NCBI RefSeq assembly: GCF_964340395.1
Contig: NC_135562.1
Location: 15,259,796 to 15,323,795, forward strand
From: Glandiceps talaboti
Lineage: Eukaryota; Hemichordata; Enteropneusta; Spengelidae
Reading direction: 5' to 3'
DNA length: 64,000 nt
Notes under the pieces: model-generated
Databases searched by the model: none
What the model was told of the DNA's origin: nothing
What the model saw: only the letters and a program-made list of their open reading frames with translations
Position numbers and translations under genes: made by a program
Part shown: piece after piece, positions 43,080 through 54,771 of the stretch
Numbering within the stretch: the stretch's first letter is position 1
Layout of the letters: each line of letters starts with the position of its first letter

Positions 43080-46011
43080 ATGTTCTCTCAGTTTATTTCG
43101 CGTTATGAAGGTGTGCATGACTTGGATATCCACCAGTCTCAGTGTAAGCCTGGTAAGTAGACTTAAAATTATTACAAATACTTTGATTTTGAGATTTATA
43201 ATACTGACAGCACATAGTGTACATTCTAAACACACAGCGTCTCCACATACCTAGTTACGTAGACCGGCTTACAGGTATATGCTAATTCCGGTTGTCTTTA
43301 TCTGTCTTGTACAGAAGATAGGTATTTTCCAAGTCAAACTAAGTGGTTGAAGTGTGTGGACGTTGTGCTCGGGGTACCACGAAAAATGTCGTGTATCTTC
43401 AAACGGAACTCTTGGAAAACGTTGTGGTCCGCTGTCAAAAGCAAATTTCGATCTCCTCAAGACGAAGAAGGAGACGAAAGCAACAATGATAGTAGTCGAA
43501 GAGCTAATGGTGGTGGCGATATTGTTGGTGGTTTGATACCTTCTGGTGAGTAAACGAATCTCGTGACTGTCTAAACAAACTTTGAGATCTTCACACACAT
43601 TCCTTTAACACTTTCGTTTTCATCAAATGTTGGATAATACTAAACCAACTTCCATGATAGTAGAAATATTCCAATGAACTAAATGTTCAGGAAGTTTCGT
43701 CATCTGTGCCGATCAAGACGTCTCAGAATGACATTCATAATTTCTTTTTTCAATTTACAGATATAAACCTTGTCCCTTATGACAGTTGGGAAATGGTTGA
43801 TGTGATTTACAGTGGTAAATTTACTTCTGTACATAAAGTAAAATATGAAGACAAATTTGTGGCGATGAAACACATCAAACTTGGTCATGAGTTGAAACTA
43901 AGTGATATTCATAACGAATTGACATTGTTAAGGTGAGTGAACATAAAATATTGCAGATCAATATGTATATCATAATCACTGGACGAAAAACATTTCCAAT
44001 TTATTAATGTTAGTTTTTATATAATAATTTTCCACTCTTTGCTCAAAGCGCTTTGCAATTATTACCCCTGGAACGGAACTTTATAGGCACAGCGTCCCTT
44101 TATACTTCCTCAATTCCCTGGAAAGCACTCATACAGTCCATTGCAGCGTATACAAACGCATGTGAATCAAAGAATTCAAATTGCCACCTCTATCCTACCA
44201 GGTCCCCATTTATACAACTGGGTTGACTAGGGCAAAACCCTGAGCTGCCCAAGGACTTTAACCATTCAGAAACAAAGGCAGCGATGAGGCTCAAACCTGC
44301 AACCTGCAGATTCAAAACCGTTCGGCGACCGACATGACACCTTGCTGGCTCTAAGAAATGTGCCATGCATATATCTACATATGTGCCTAAATTTGATTAA
44401 ATCTTGTACAGTAATGGTTCATCATCATTCTCTCTTTAGGGATATCACTCGTGACGGAAATGACAAGTTTACCCATTTGTACGGAGCAGCTACCGACGTA
44501 TTCACCGTATCTATATTTATGACGTATATTTCTGGTGAGAGTACATTAGGTGATGTCATCGAAGACTTACAGGTGAGTTGGTGACCTGTGACCTTATGAC
44601 GTCATCATAATTCAATGGATATTGAATTTCATTTTCATGAGATGTGAAATGATAAATATGTATTTCAAGTTCCATTTTTTTCATCAAACAGGTTGATTAC
44701 ACTGACAGAATTCGGTTAGCCATTCAGCTTTGTCAGGCTTCCGACTACTTGCACAACAAACTTGGTATCGTCCATAACGACATCAAGCCACACAATATTC
44801 TGGTAAGTATACGATAAATAAACAATTCGTCAATAACAAATAACGGGTAAAATCAAAACTAAGCAAAATATTTGAAATATATTATATGTGTGTTTCCGAT
44901 AACACGACCGAGCCTAGTTTAAGCTACAAATCATAAACAAGTTACTTCTCTTTCCTTGTAAATTTAAGATTCTTTTTGCATTCAAAGCCGACAAAATGGT
45001 GAAAAATTTACTTCAATTTCTGTGTAAATTTTCTTGCAAAGTACCATTTAATATCAATTTTAAGTCCTTTTTTTTAGAGAGAAACCAGGTCTTTTCAAAC
45101 TGTAACTTGAGTTATACAGAGTAGTCTGCATATATTATGTTTGTCTACTTCACCTAATTCGGTTCAACTTTTTTCGAATTCACATCTCATCAAACTGTCA
45201 CAGAGGGAATTATTACCAACGCATATCTTGTCTCTAGTCCAAAGCGCAAAACAAACGTAAAATAAAATATCGACCTACCAATCCTATTTTCTGAAGTCAT
45301 ATTATCAGAAACGAACATTTTGTGTTGTTTTTGCTCAATTCGTTAAATAATTAACTCATTTTTGTTGTTGTAAATTTTGGGTACAATTGAGGCGTTATTT
45401 GGTTAGTAAAATAAGCGACCTTTCTGTTTAAAATGACTGCTAAACCATAATTAGCAATCGCGTAATGGTAACTCGAGAACTACTGTACATGTCAAATTGT
45501 CTATATTGACAGAAAACAGTGGGAAATACAGAAGAAAGACATGGTATTGTTTGAAGATTTGATTGAATAACATTCGTGTATTCACAATTTACAGGTTGAT
45601 GGTGATAAATTGATGCTGTGTGATTTTGGATATTCTGGTTGCATTGGATCAACCGATAATGTTGGTAATGGAACAATGCAATACATGGCGCCTGAAGCTG
45701 TACTAATGAAGTGTGAAACTTTACAGCCATCGCTTGACGTATGGTCGATAGCTGCTACCGTTATTGAAATGTTTATAGACGACCTGCCATGGCCAGAAAT
45801 TGACGACGACGACGATATTGAAGTCGAAATTGAATATTTACTCAAGAAATATCACAATGTACACCCCAGTGGATTGAACCAAATTGGTGGTTATACATTG
45901 GTCGAGATACTACAGTCATGTTTCTATGCCCCTGACATGAGAGCAGGTTTGGGAGAAATAATCCCGAAATTTGAAAAGTTAATACTCGAGTATGAGGATG
46001 AACTAGATTAA
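43080..46011 (+). CDS. Tandem protein kinase, copy B (378 aa)
   Basis: Exons: 43080-43152, 43315-43545, 43761-43932, 44440-44572, 44692-44802 and 45595-46011. All splice sites and the frame are intact. Differences from copy A include VHDLD for VHELD in exon 1, SPQDEEGDESNNDSSRRAN in the linker, YSGK for YRGK in the Gly loop, and a final EDELD for EDEID. Exons 4 and 5 are identical to A at the nucleotide level by eye, as is most of intron 5. The 3' flank (TTCTCTTTGTTGACTATCTC) is shared with copy E and not with A, C or D. Confidence 0.85.
43988..44366 (-). mobile_element. SINE-like insert in kinase copy B, intron 3
   Basis: The same insert at the same position as in copy A, with a few substitutions. 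Confidence 0.55.
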
Positions 46012-46173
46012 TAGAATTATTTGAGTTTATATTGTGAGAGACTTTATTGTAGTTAAGGTATTAAAAGATTTCCTTTAACATTTTTAGCTGTATTTTTGAT
46101 GGCCTGTGTATCACTACTTGTCATGCCAAGCAGTTGGTTTAATACCATTGCTGATGTACCATAAAATCGCCAT

Positions 46174-46302
46174 ATGTGTGTGTGTATGTATGTATGTATG
46201 TATGTATGTATGTATGTATGTATGTATGTATGTATGTATGTGTGTGTGTATGTATGTATGTATGTGTGTGTGTATGTATGTATGTATGTATGTATGTATG
46301 TA

Positions 46303-46337
<35 letters not shown>

Positions 46338-46380
46338 ATGTATGTATGTATGTATGTATGTATGTATGTATGTATGTATG
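46174..46380. repeat. (GTAT)n microsatellite after kinase copy B
   Basis: Tetranucleotide tract with three GTGTGT interruptions, about 160 bases past the stop. Confidence 0.95.
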
Positions 46381-47356
46381 TTCTCTTTGTTGACTATCTC
46401 GACTTTCGATGTTACGAAGTGTTCATGGTCTAAGCTTCTGTGATAAAGTAAAATCATATTAACTCTGATTTCCCAACTTGTAGTTTGTTGTGTACAAATT
46501 AATACTCCCTCCCCAGAGAAAAAAAAAGGGAAACGCCACTCTAGGGTATACAAATATTATGAAGTTCATAAACTTTGGGTTCAGGAGAGTCGTTTCATCA
46601 TTTCACATCATTTATAAGTTTCGCTCTGTTGCCAAGAAACACCAGATTAAAACTCTTTTACACCTCTATAGAGTTTCAAATTTAATTTATTCTTGGCAAT
46701 CAAGCGAAAATAATGTGATATATGAAATCATGAAATGACTCTCCACGACCCACGGTTTATCTCTCTATTTCCTAGTCTAAGAATGGTGTTCTCCTGGAAC
46801 GCGCCTCGGAGACCAATTTTCTTGAAAATCAAAGTAATCGAAATCTCTCTAAACCTTACCCCTGGTCAGTTTTGAAATTATAATATAACTTTGGGGGTTG
46901 TCAGTCTTTTTGTCATGGTAATCACCATATTGGATTCTAAAAAAGGGTTTGATTTTGATAAAAGTTTGATCTCAATGAAAACAACTTGTACGGTTACAAC
47001 TCATTATTCCGCTTGTATTTTAACTAGAAATGGGTTTAAGTTTACTTGAACAAAGTAACAGAAAAAGTTTAAACAGTTTATTTCCGAGGCGCAAGATTCA
47101 AGTAGTGTTTTTACTCATTCCCCACTGATCTATGTATACACGTACACGCGATTCTCTTGCCTTACGACTTGATTAAGAAAAACTGTATACTAATTGTAAC
47201 TTTCACACTCTCGTTATCATACATACGTATACATATGTATGTATGTATGTATGTATGTGTGTGTATAAAATGTGTGTGTCTCCTACCACGACTTGATTAA
47301 GAAAAACTGTATACTAATTGTAACTTTCACACTCTCGTTATCATACATACGTATAC

Positions 47357-47387
<31 letters not shown>

Positions 47388-47460
47388 TGTATGTATGTAT
47401 GTATGTATGTATGTATGTATGTATGTGTGTGTATAAAATGTGTGTGTCTCCTACCACGCC
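46381..47460. other. Copy B 3' flank, shared with copy E, plus local duplication
   Basis: 46381-47190 matches 62871-63670 almost base for base and contains no supportable gene. From about 47168, a block of about 120 bp (GATTAAGAAAAACTGTATAC ... CTCCTACCACG) occurs twice in tandem, each copy with a (GTAT)n tract (47228-47262 and 47359-47427). The second copy joins directly to the upstream block of copy C, which marks a recombination junction. Confidence 0.75.
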
Positions 47461-48756
47461 TGGCATTTCACTATTACAGTCCTATATTCACAGCAGCTAA
47501 AATTAGATTACAATTTCCTGCAATGTTGAATCTGGTAATCATGTTTACATCATACCCCTCAGAATTGGTTCTAATCACGTTATGACGCGATTGACGTCAT
47601 CTGACAGCAGAAAGAATTTTGAAAATCCGGGAATAAATTAAGCCTGTTTTCTGGCATTCGCCTGATTGAAACAATAAGTCATTAGTGAAATGTCAGGCGT
47701 GGTATGAGAAAAGTGAGTTTCAGAGCAAAATCTGGATCGCACGCTATAGGGCTGGTACAATCCGTTTTCTAATCCTTGCATATCACCATGTATATGTACA
47801 TAGATCACTAACAACTTTCCACGCAAATAAATCATGGGTTTGTAGTGCATCATGAGGTAAATAAATGTACGATATTACACGCATGAACTCTCTCCTACGT
47901 GAAGATGAAAGATCTCGAAACCGTCGCTGGCATGACATACACACATTTGAATATTAACACAACAACAACAAACCTGGGATATGGCGTTCAGGTATTTTAT
48001 CTATCACAGACATATCTCAGACTTTCAGGTAAAATAAATGCATTATATTCATAAAACAATGAAATATTCGTCATAAATAGCTCAATTTCCCTGAAAGAAT
48101 GGCATCGGTCGACGAACGATGGACGCATGCGCACTTGGACGCAGTCTACGGATATGGACATATCGGAGGTGAGAACTAAAGTAAACAAACATTCATAGCA
48201 CAATGCTTGGCTGCAAAAATTAATATTCACAGTATTTCTTCGGTATGTTTTTATCAGAAGAAATATTTGTGGACGATCTAATAATCGGTTGCCACTAGTA
48301 CTGAGGTTGTGTTACATTGTGCGACATTCCACATATTTGTTGAGAGGACTGAGTTGATATATATGATAAATATGAAAACATCACTTTTGCTATGTTTGTT
48401 GATATAACAACTGAATATAAAATAAACAGCAACGAAAAAGATCACTAACGTAAATCACTTTTAATCAAACTAAAACGTTTTTCTGTAGTACTTTCAATCG
48501 ACGATCTTGCCGTCACAGTTTTCGATTCATATCATTGGTCTGTTATGTTCTGCGTCTTGCGTGCTATGACCATGTTTGTCAAGAAGAACTTTTTAGGGCG
48601 TTCACATGGTAACTTTGTTCTGTTTCGGGAAAGATTCTAAGTTCGAAGCATTACCATAGTTCGTCAACTTCGCGTTTAGTTTATTAGTTCGAAGCAGTAC
48701 GATAGTTCGTGAACATCGTGTTTAGTTTCAGTCTGTAAAATACAAACTGTGTCAGT
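47461..48756 (+). promoter_or_regulatory. Upstream block of kinase copy C
   Basis: Shorter than in other copies because the first ~550 bases of the block are missing. Sites: TGACGTCA at 47592-47599, CGCATGCGCA at 48124-48133, and a mutated proximal TGCCGTCA at 48508-48515, as in A. Confidence 0.5.
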
Positions 48757-51689
48757 ATGTTCTCTCAGTTTACTTCGCGTTATGAAGGTGTACATGAATT
48801 GGATATCAACCAGTCTCAGTGTAAGCCTGGTAAGTAGATTTAAAATTATTACAAATACTTTGATTTTCTGATTTATAATAATGACAGCACATAGTGTACA
48901 TTCTAAACATACAGCGTCTCCACATACCTACGTAGACCGGCTTACAGGTATATGCTAATTCTGGTTGTTTTTATCTTTCTTGTACAGAAGATAGGTATTT
49001 TCCTAGTCAAACTAAGTGGTTGAAGTGTGTGGACGTTGTGCTCGGGGTACCACGAAAGATGTCGTGCATCTTCAAACGGAACTCTTGGAAAACGTTGTGG
49101 TCCGCTGTCAAAAGCAAATTTCGATCTCCAGAAAACGAAGAAGGAGACGGAAGCAACAATGATAGTAGTCTAAGAGCTAATGGTGGTGGCGATATTGTTG
49201 GTGGTTTGATACCTTCTGGTGAGTAAACGAATCTCGTGACTGTCTAAACAAACTTTGAGATCTTCACACACATTCCTTTAACACTTTCGTTTTCATCAAA
49301 TGTTGGATAATACTAAACCAACTTCCATGATAGTAGAAATATTCCAATGAACTAAATGTTCAGGAAGTTTCGTCATCTGTGCCGATCAAGACGTCTCAGA
49401 ATGACATTCATAATTTCTTTTTTCAATTTACAGATATAAACCTTGTCCCTTATGACAGTTGGGAAATGGTTGATGTGATTTACAGTGGTAAATTTACTTC
49501 TGTACATAAAGTAAAATATGAAGACAAATTTGTGGCGATGAAACACATCAAACTTGGTCATGAGTTGAAACTAAGTGATATTCATAACGAATTGACATTG
49601 TTAAGGTGAGTGAACATAAAATATTGCAGATCAATATGTATATCATAATCACTGGACGAAAAACATTTCCAATTTATTAATGTTAGTTTTTATATAATAA
49701 TTTTCCACTCTTTGCTCAAAGCGCTTTGCAATTATTACCCCTGGAACGGAACTTTATAGGCACAGCGCTAGCGTCCCTTTATACTTCCTCAATTCCCTGG
49801 AAAGCACTCATATAGTCCATTGCAGCGTATACAAACGCATGTGAATCAAAGAATTCAAATTGCCACCTCTATCCTACCAGGTCCCCATTTATACAACTGG
49901 GTTGACTAGGGCAAAACCCTGAGCTGCCCAAGGACTTTAACCATTCAGAAACAAAGGCAGCGATGAGGCTCAAACCTGCAACCTGCAGATTCAAAACCGT
50001 TCGGCGACCGACATGACACCTTGCTGGCTCTAAGAAATGTGCCATGCATATATCTACATATGTGCCTAAATTTGATTAAATCTTGTACAGTAATGGTTCA
50101 TCATCATTCTCTCTTTAGGGATATCACTCGTGACGGAAATGACAAGTTTACCCATTTGTACGGAGCAGCTACCGACGTATTCACCGTATCTATATTTATG
50201 ACGTATATTTCTGGTGAGAGTACATTAGGTGATGTCATCGAAGACTTACAGGTGAGTTGGTGACCTGTGACCTTATGACGTCATCATAATTCAATGGATA
50301 TTGAATTTCATTTTCATGAGATGTGAAATGATAAATATGTATTTCAAGTTCCATTTTTTTCATCAAACAGGTTGATTACACTGACAGAATTCGGTTAGCC
50401 ATTCAGCTTTGTCAGGCTTCCGACTACTTGCACAACAAACTTGGTATCGTCCATAACGACATCAAGCCACACAATATTCTGGTAAGTATACGATAAATAA
50501 ACAATTCGTCAATAACAAATAACGGGTAAAATCAAAACTAAGCAAAATATTTGAAATATATTATATGTGTGTTTCCGATAACACGACCGAGCCTAGTTTA
50601 AGCTACAAATCATAAACAAGTTACTTCTCTTTCCTTGTAAATTTAAGATTCTTTTTGCATTCAAAGCCGACAAAATGGTGAAAAATTTACTTCAATTTCT
50701 GTGTAAATTTTCTTGCAAAGTACCATTTAATATCAATTTTAAGTCCTTTTTTTAGAGAGAAACCAGGTCTTTTCAAACTGTAACTTGAGTTATACAGAGT
50801 AGTCTGCATATATTATGTTTGTCTACTTCACGTAATTCGGTTCAACTTTTTTCGAATTCACATCTCATCAAACTGTCACAGAGGGAATTATCACCAACGC
50901 ATATCTTGTCTCTAGTCCAAAGCGCAAAACAAACGTAAAATAAAATATCGACCTACCAATCCTATTTTCTGAAGTCATATTATCAGAAACGAACATTTTG
51001 TGTTGTTTTTGCTCAATTCGTTAAATAATTAACTCATTTTTGTTGTTGTAAATTTTGGGTACAATTGAGGCGTTATTTGGTTAGTAAAATAAGCGACCTT
51101 TCTGTTTAAAATGACTGCTAAACCATGATTAGCAATCGCGTAATGGTAACTCGAGAACTACTGTACATGTCAAATTGTCTATATTGACAGAAAACAGTGG
51201 GAAATACAGAAGAAAGACATGGTATTGTTTGAAGATTTGATTGAATAACATTCGTGTATTCACAATTTACAGGTTGATGGTGATAAATTGATGCTGTGTG
51301 ATTTTGGATATTCTGGTTGCATTGGATCAACCGATAATGTTGGTAATGGAACAATGCAATACATGGCGCCTGAAGCTGTACTAATGAAGTGTGAAACTTT
51401 ACAGCCATCGCTTGACGTATGGTCGATAGCTGCTACCGTTATTGAAATGTTTATAGACGACCTGCCATGGCCAGAAATTGACGACGACGACGATATTGAA
51501 GTCGAAATTGAATATTTACTCAAGAAATATCACAATGTACACCCCAGTGGGTTGAACCAAATTGGTGGTTATACATTGGTCGAGATACTACAGTCATGTT
51601 TCTATGCCCCTGACATGAGAGCAGGTCTGGGAGAAATAATCCCGAAATTTGAAAAGTTAATTCTCGAGTATGAGGATGAAATAGATTAA
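48757..51689 (+). CDS. Tandem protein kinase, copy C (378 aa)
   Basis: Exons: 48757-48829, 48988-49218, 49434-49605, 50119-50251, 50371-50481 and 51273-51689. The frame is intact. Exon 1 has QFTSRYEG and DINQSQ in place of QFISRYEG and DIHQSQ. The linker reads SPENEEGDGSNNDSSLRAN. The Gly loop is YSGK, as in B and D. The kinase motifs K138, E154, HND, DFG and APE are as in copy A. Intron 1 carries the variant ATTTTCTGATTTATAATAAT that is found again only in copy E. Confidence 0.85.
49661..50045 (-). mobile_element. SINE-like insert in kinase copy C, intron 3
   Basis: The same insert as in copies A, B and E, with a 6-base addition (GCGCTAGCG region near 49765). Confidence 0.55.
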
Positions 51690-51855
51690 TAGAATTATTT
51701 GTGTTTAAATTTTGAGAGACTTTTATTGTAGTTAAGGTATTAAAAGATTTCCTTTAACATTTTTAACTGTATTTTTCATGGTCTGTGTATCACTACTTGT
51801 CATGCCAAGCAGTTGGTTTAATACCATTGCTGATGTGCCATAAAATCACCATCTG

Positions 51856-51911
51856 TGTGTGTATGTATGTATGTATGTATGTATGTATGTATGTATGTAT
51901 GTATGTATGTA
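51856..51911. repeat. (GTAT)n microsatellite after kinase copy C, left part
   Basis: A short tract, interrupted by the insertion at 51920-53006 and resuming at 53013. Confidence 0.9.
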
Positions 51912-51919
51912 TACAAGTA

Positions 51920-53006
51920 ATAAATGCCGTCCGGGTAAATACACGCCGACGTAGGAGGCGTGTATTGCCCGGATGGGATTTATCTTGTACCCCGGCAAAT
52001 AATTCAATGGTGTCATATTCTTCCCAGGAAAAAATCCATACACTCAGTGTTTATGTTTTGATTTTCGACAAGACACCCTGACGCCAACGTGACTTCCAAT
52101 CGAAGCTGGCAAGTGTCAACAAACTGAATACACGCCTGTGTCAACATTCAATGTCACACACGTTACTATATCGCTATGTTGCACGACAAAAATAGCAATT
52201 ACATCCCAATGTACAGTGTATTTCATACCACTATGTATTTGCTTGATATTATTATGTAGGACATTCATATTACAAACTACTAAGTACGAAAAATATAAAA
52301 TACTATAGCAAAAATAAAAAAATACTTTTGGCCTGAACGGCTTCCCATAGTCTACCTCTCGCAAGTTGTAGTAAAATACACCATTCAAACTACAGTGCAA
52401 TACCGTCCACAATTATTGTGACTTTTTTGTCCATTCCGTCTTCATCCCTCTCCTCGGCCCAACTAGTCCAAACTTGCATGTCATAACAGCAAACCGTCGC
52501 TTTCTCCCTGCCAGCATTATACCGTCTCCTCGGCCCAACTATTCCAAACTTGCATGATGAGCTAGTATTTTTTCTGTGTATTTCTGTGTATTTTTCAGTA
52601 CACTTGTCTTCAGTTTCTGATCTATGTCCTCAAATGTCATAACAGCAAACCGTTGTTTTCTCCCTGCCATTATACCGTCTACCTTGCAAGTACAAGTTGT
52701 AGTATGTGTATTTTATTCACCTTCTAAATACACTCTGAGGTAATGTTTATTATTACGACAATAGTTGTGAACGGAAGTCTTATCTGTTCAGTCACAGTCA
52801 GGGGTCATGTTTTTGTTATGATTGTCTGCGTCTAATCACTCTTCCCTGGATGCCATTAATTGGATCTCATACACAGCAAATACACTCCCGCCACCGACAT
52901 TTGATAAATTTGCTACTCTGCTGATACACCGGTCTTCACGCTTTTCCCTGATTGGTCAATAGCCCTCATTTGTAGCTGTCAGTCGAAATTTAACGCCCAG
53001 CCGGAG
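51920..53006. mobile_element. 1.09-kb insertion in the copy C microsatellite, 8-bp target duplication
   Basis: TACAAGTA flanks the insert on both sides (51912-51919 and 53007-53014). In copy D the same microsatellite holds a single TACAAGTA between GTATG repeats (about 57653-57662), which is the empty site. The left end is a hairpin: ATAAATGCCGTCCGGG mirrors CCCGGATGGGATTTAT at about 51968-51983. The interior has a partial ~110-bp internal duplication (CCTCGGCCCAACTA at about 52453 and 52527; TCATAACAGCAAACCGT at about 52481 and 52637). No transposase is seen. An 8-bp duplication suits hAT, but clean terminal inverted repeats are not evident. Confidence 0.7.
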
Positions 53007-53012
53007 TACAAG

Positions 53013-53240
53013 TATGTATGTATGTATGTATGTATGTATGTATGTATGTATGTATGTATGTATGTATGTATGTGTGTGTATGTATGTATGTATGTATGTA
53101 TGTATGTATGTATGTATGTATGTATGTGTGTATGTGTGTGTTTGTGTATGTATGTATGTATGTATGTATGTATGTATGTATGTATGTATGTATGTATGTA
53201 TGTATGTATGTATGTGTGTGTGTTTGTGTATGTATGTATG

Positions 53241-53274
<34 letters not shown>

Positions 53275-53280
53275 TGTATG
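53013..53280. repeat. (GTAT)n microsatellite before kinase copy D
   Basis: This is the right part of the interrupted tract after copy C, with GTGTGTTTGTGTA interruptions. Confidence 0.95.
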
Positions 53281-54771
53281 TTTGGAAAGCATTTTGTCTC
53301 ACTACTCTTGGCAGAATGTTTTCTTCAATCGTAGACTGAAATCTTACTGAATTATATCAAAACGTTGGAGAAAATCGAGAATTTTTAATCCTTTTGTCAG
53401 AACTAATTTCATAACCCCAGTTAATATTGTACATGGAATTTTCCACAATTTCAGTCCCGGATTAAAGACTACATTGAAAATTAATTGAATCTGGATTAGA
53501 TTACAATTTCCTGCAATGTTGAATATGGTTATCATGTTTACATCATACCCCTCAGAATTGGTTCTAATCATGTGATGACGCCATTGACGTCATCTGACAG
53601 CAAAAAAGAATTTTAAAAATGCTGGAATAAATTAAGCATGTTTTCTGGCATTCGCCTGATTGAAACAATAAGTCATTAGTGAAATGTCAGGCGTGGTGGG
53701 GGAAAAGTGGGTTTTAGAGCAAAATCTGGATTGCACGCTATAGGGCTGGTACAATCCGCCTAGTAAACGTTTTCTAATCCGTGCATATCACCATGTATAT
53801 GTACATAGATCACTAACAACTTGCCATGCAAATAAAACATGGGTTTGTAGTGCATCGTGAGGTAACTGCACGGTATTACACGCATGAACTCTCTCCACGT
53901 ACGTGAAGTCGAAAGATCTCGAAACCGTCGCTGGCATGACATACACATATTTGAATATTAACACAACAACAACAAACCTGTGATATGGCGTTCAGGTATT
54001 TTATCTACGACGGACATATCTCAGACTTTCAGATAAAATAAATGCATTATATTCATAAAACAATGAAATATTCGTCATCAATAGCTCAATTTCCCCGAAA
54101 AAATGGCATCGGTCGACTAACGATGGACGCATGCGCGCTTGGACGTAGTCTACGGATATGGACATATCGGAGGTGAGAACTAAAGTAAACAAACATTCAT
54201 AGCACAATGTTTGGCTGCAAAAATTAATATTCACAGTATTTCTTCGGAATTTTTTGATCAGAAGAAATATTTGTGGACGATCTAATCGGTTGCCACTAGT
54301 ACTGAGGCTGTGTTACATTGTGCGACATTCCACATTTCATGACAATCTGTACACATTGTTTGTTGAGAAGAGTTGATATATATGATAAATGTGAAAACAT
54401 CACTTTTGCTGTGTTGATATAACAACTGAATATAAAATAAACAGAAACGAAAAAGATCACTAACGTAAATCACTTTTAATCAAACTAAAACGTTTTTCTG
54501 TAGTACTTTCAATCGACGATCTTGACGTCACAGTTTTCGATTCATATCATTGGTCTGTTATGTTCTGCGTCTTGCGTGCTATGACCATGTTTGTCAAGAA
54601 GAACTTTTTAGGGCGTTCACATGGTAACTTTGTTCTGTTTCGGGAAAGATTCTAAGTTCGAAGCATTACCATAGTTCGTCAACTTCGCGTTTAGTTTATT
54701 AGTTCGAAGCAGTACGATAGTTCGTGAACATCGTGTTTAGTTTCAGTCCGTAAAATACAAACTGTGTCAGT
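53281..54771 (+). promoter_or_regulatory. Upstream block of kinase copy D
   Basis: Begins at the TTTGGAAAGCATTTTGTCTC junction but has an internal deletion around 53395-53495 relative to B. Sites: TGACGTCA at 53585-53592, CGCATGCGCG at 54128-54137 (last base differs from other copies) and an intact proximal TGACGTCA at 54523-54530. Confidence 0.5.

Noticed and set aside
51920-53006. Helitron as the class of the copy C insertion
   Set aside because: It has a duplicated 8-bp target and no AT insertion site with CTRR end, which argues against a Helitron.
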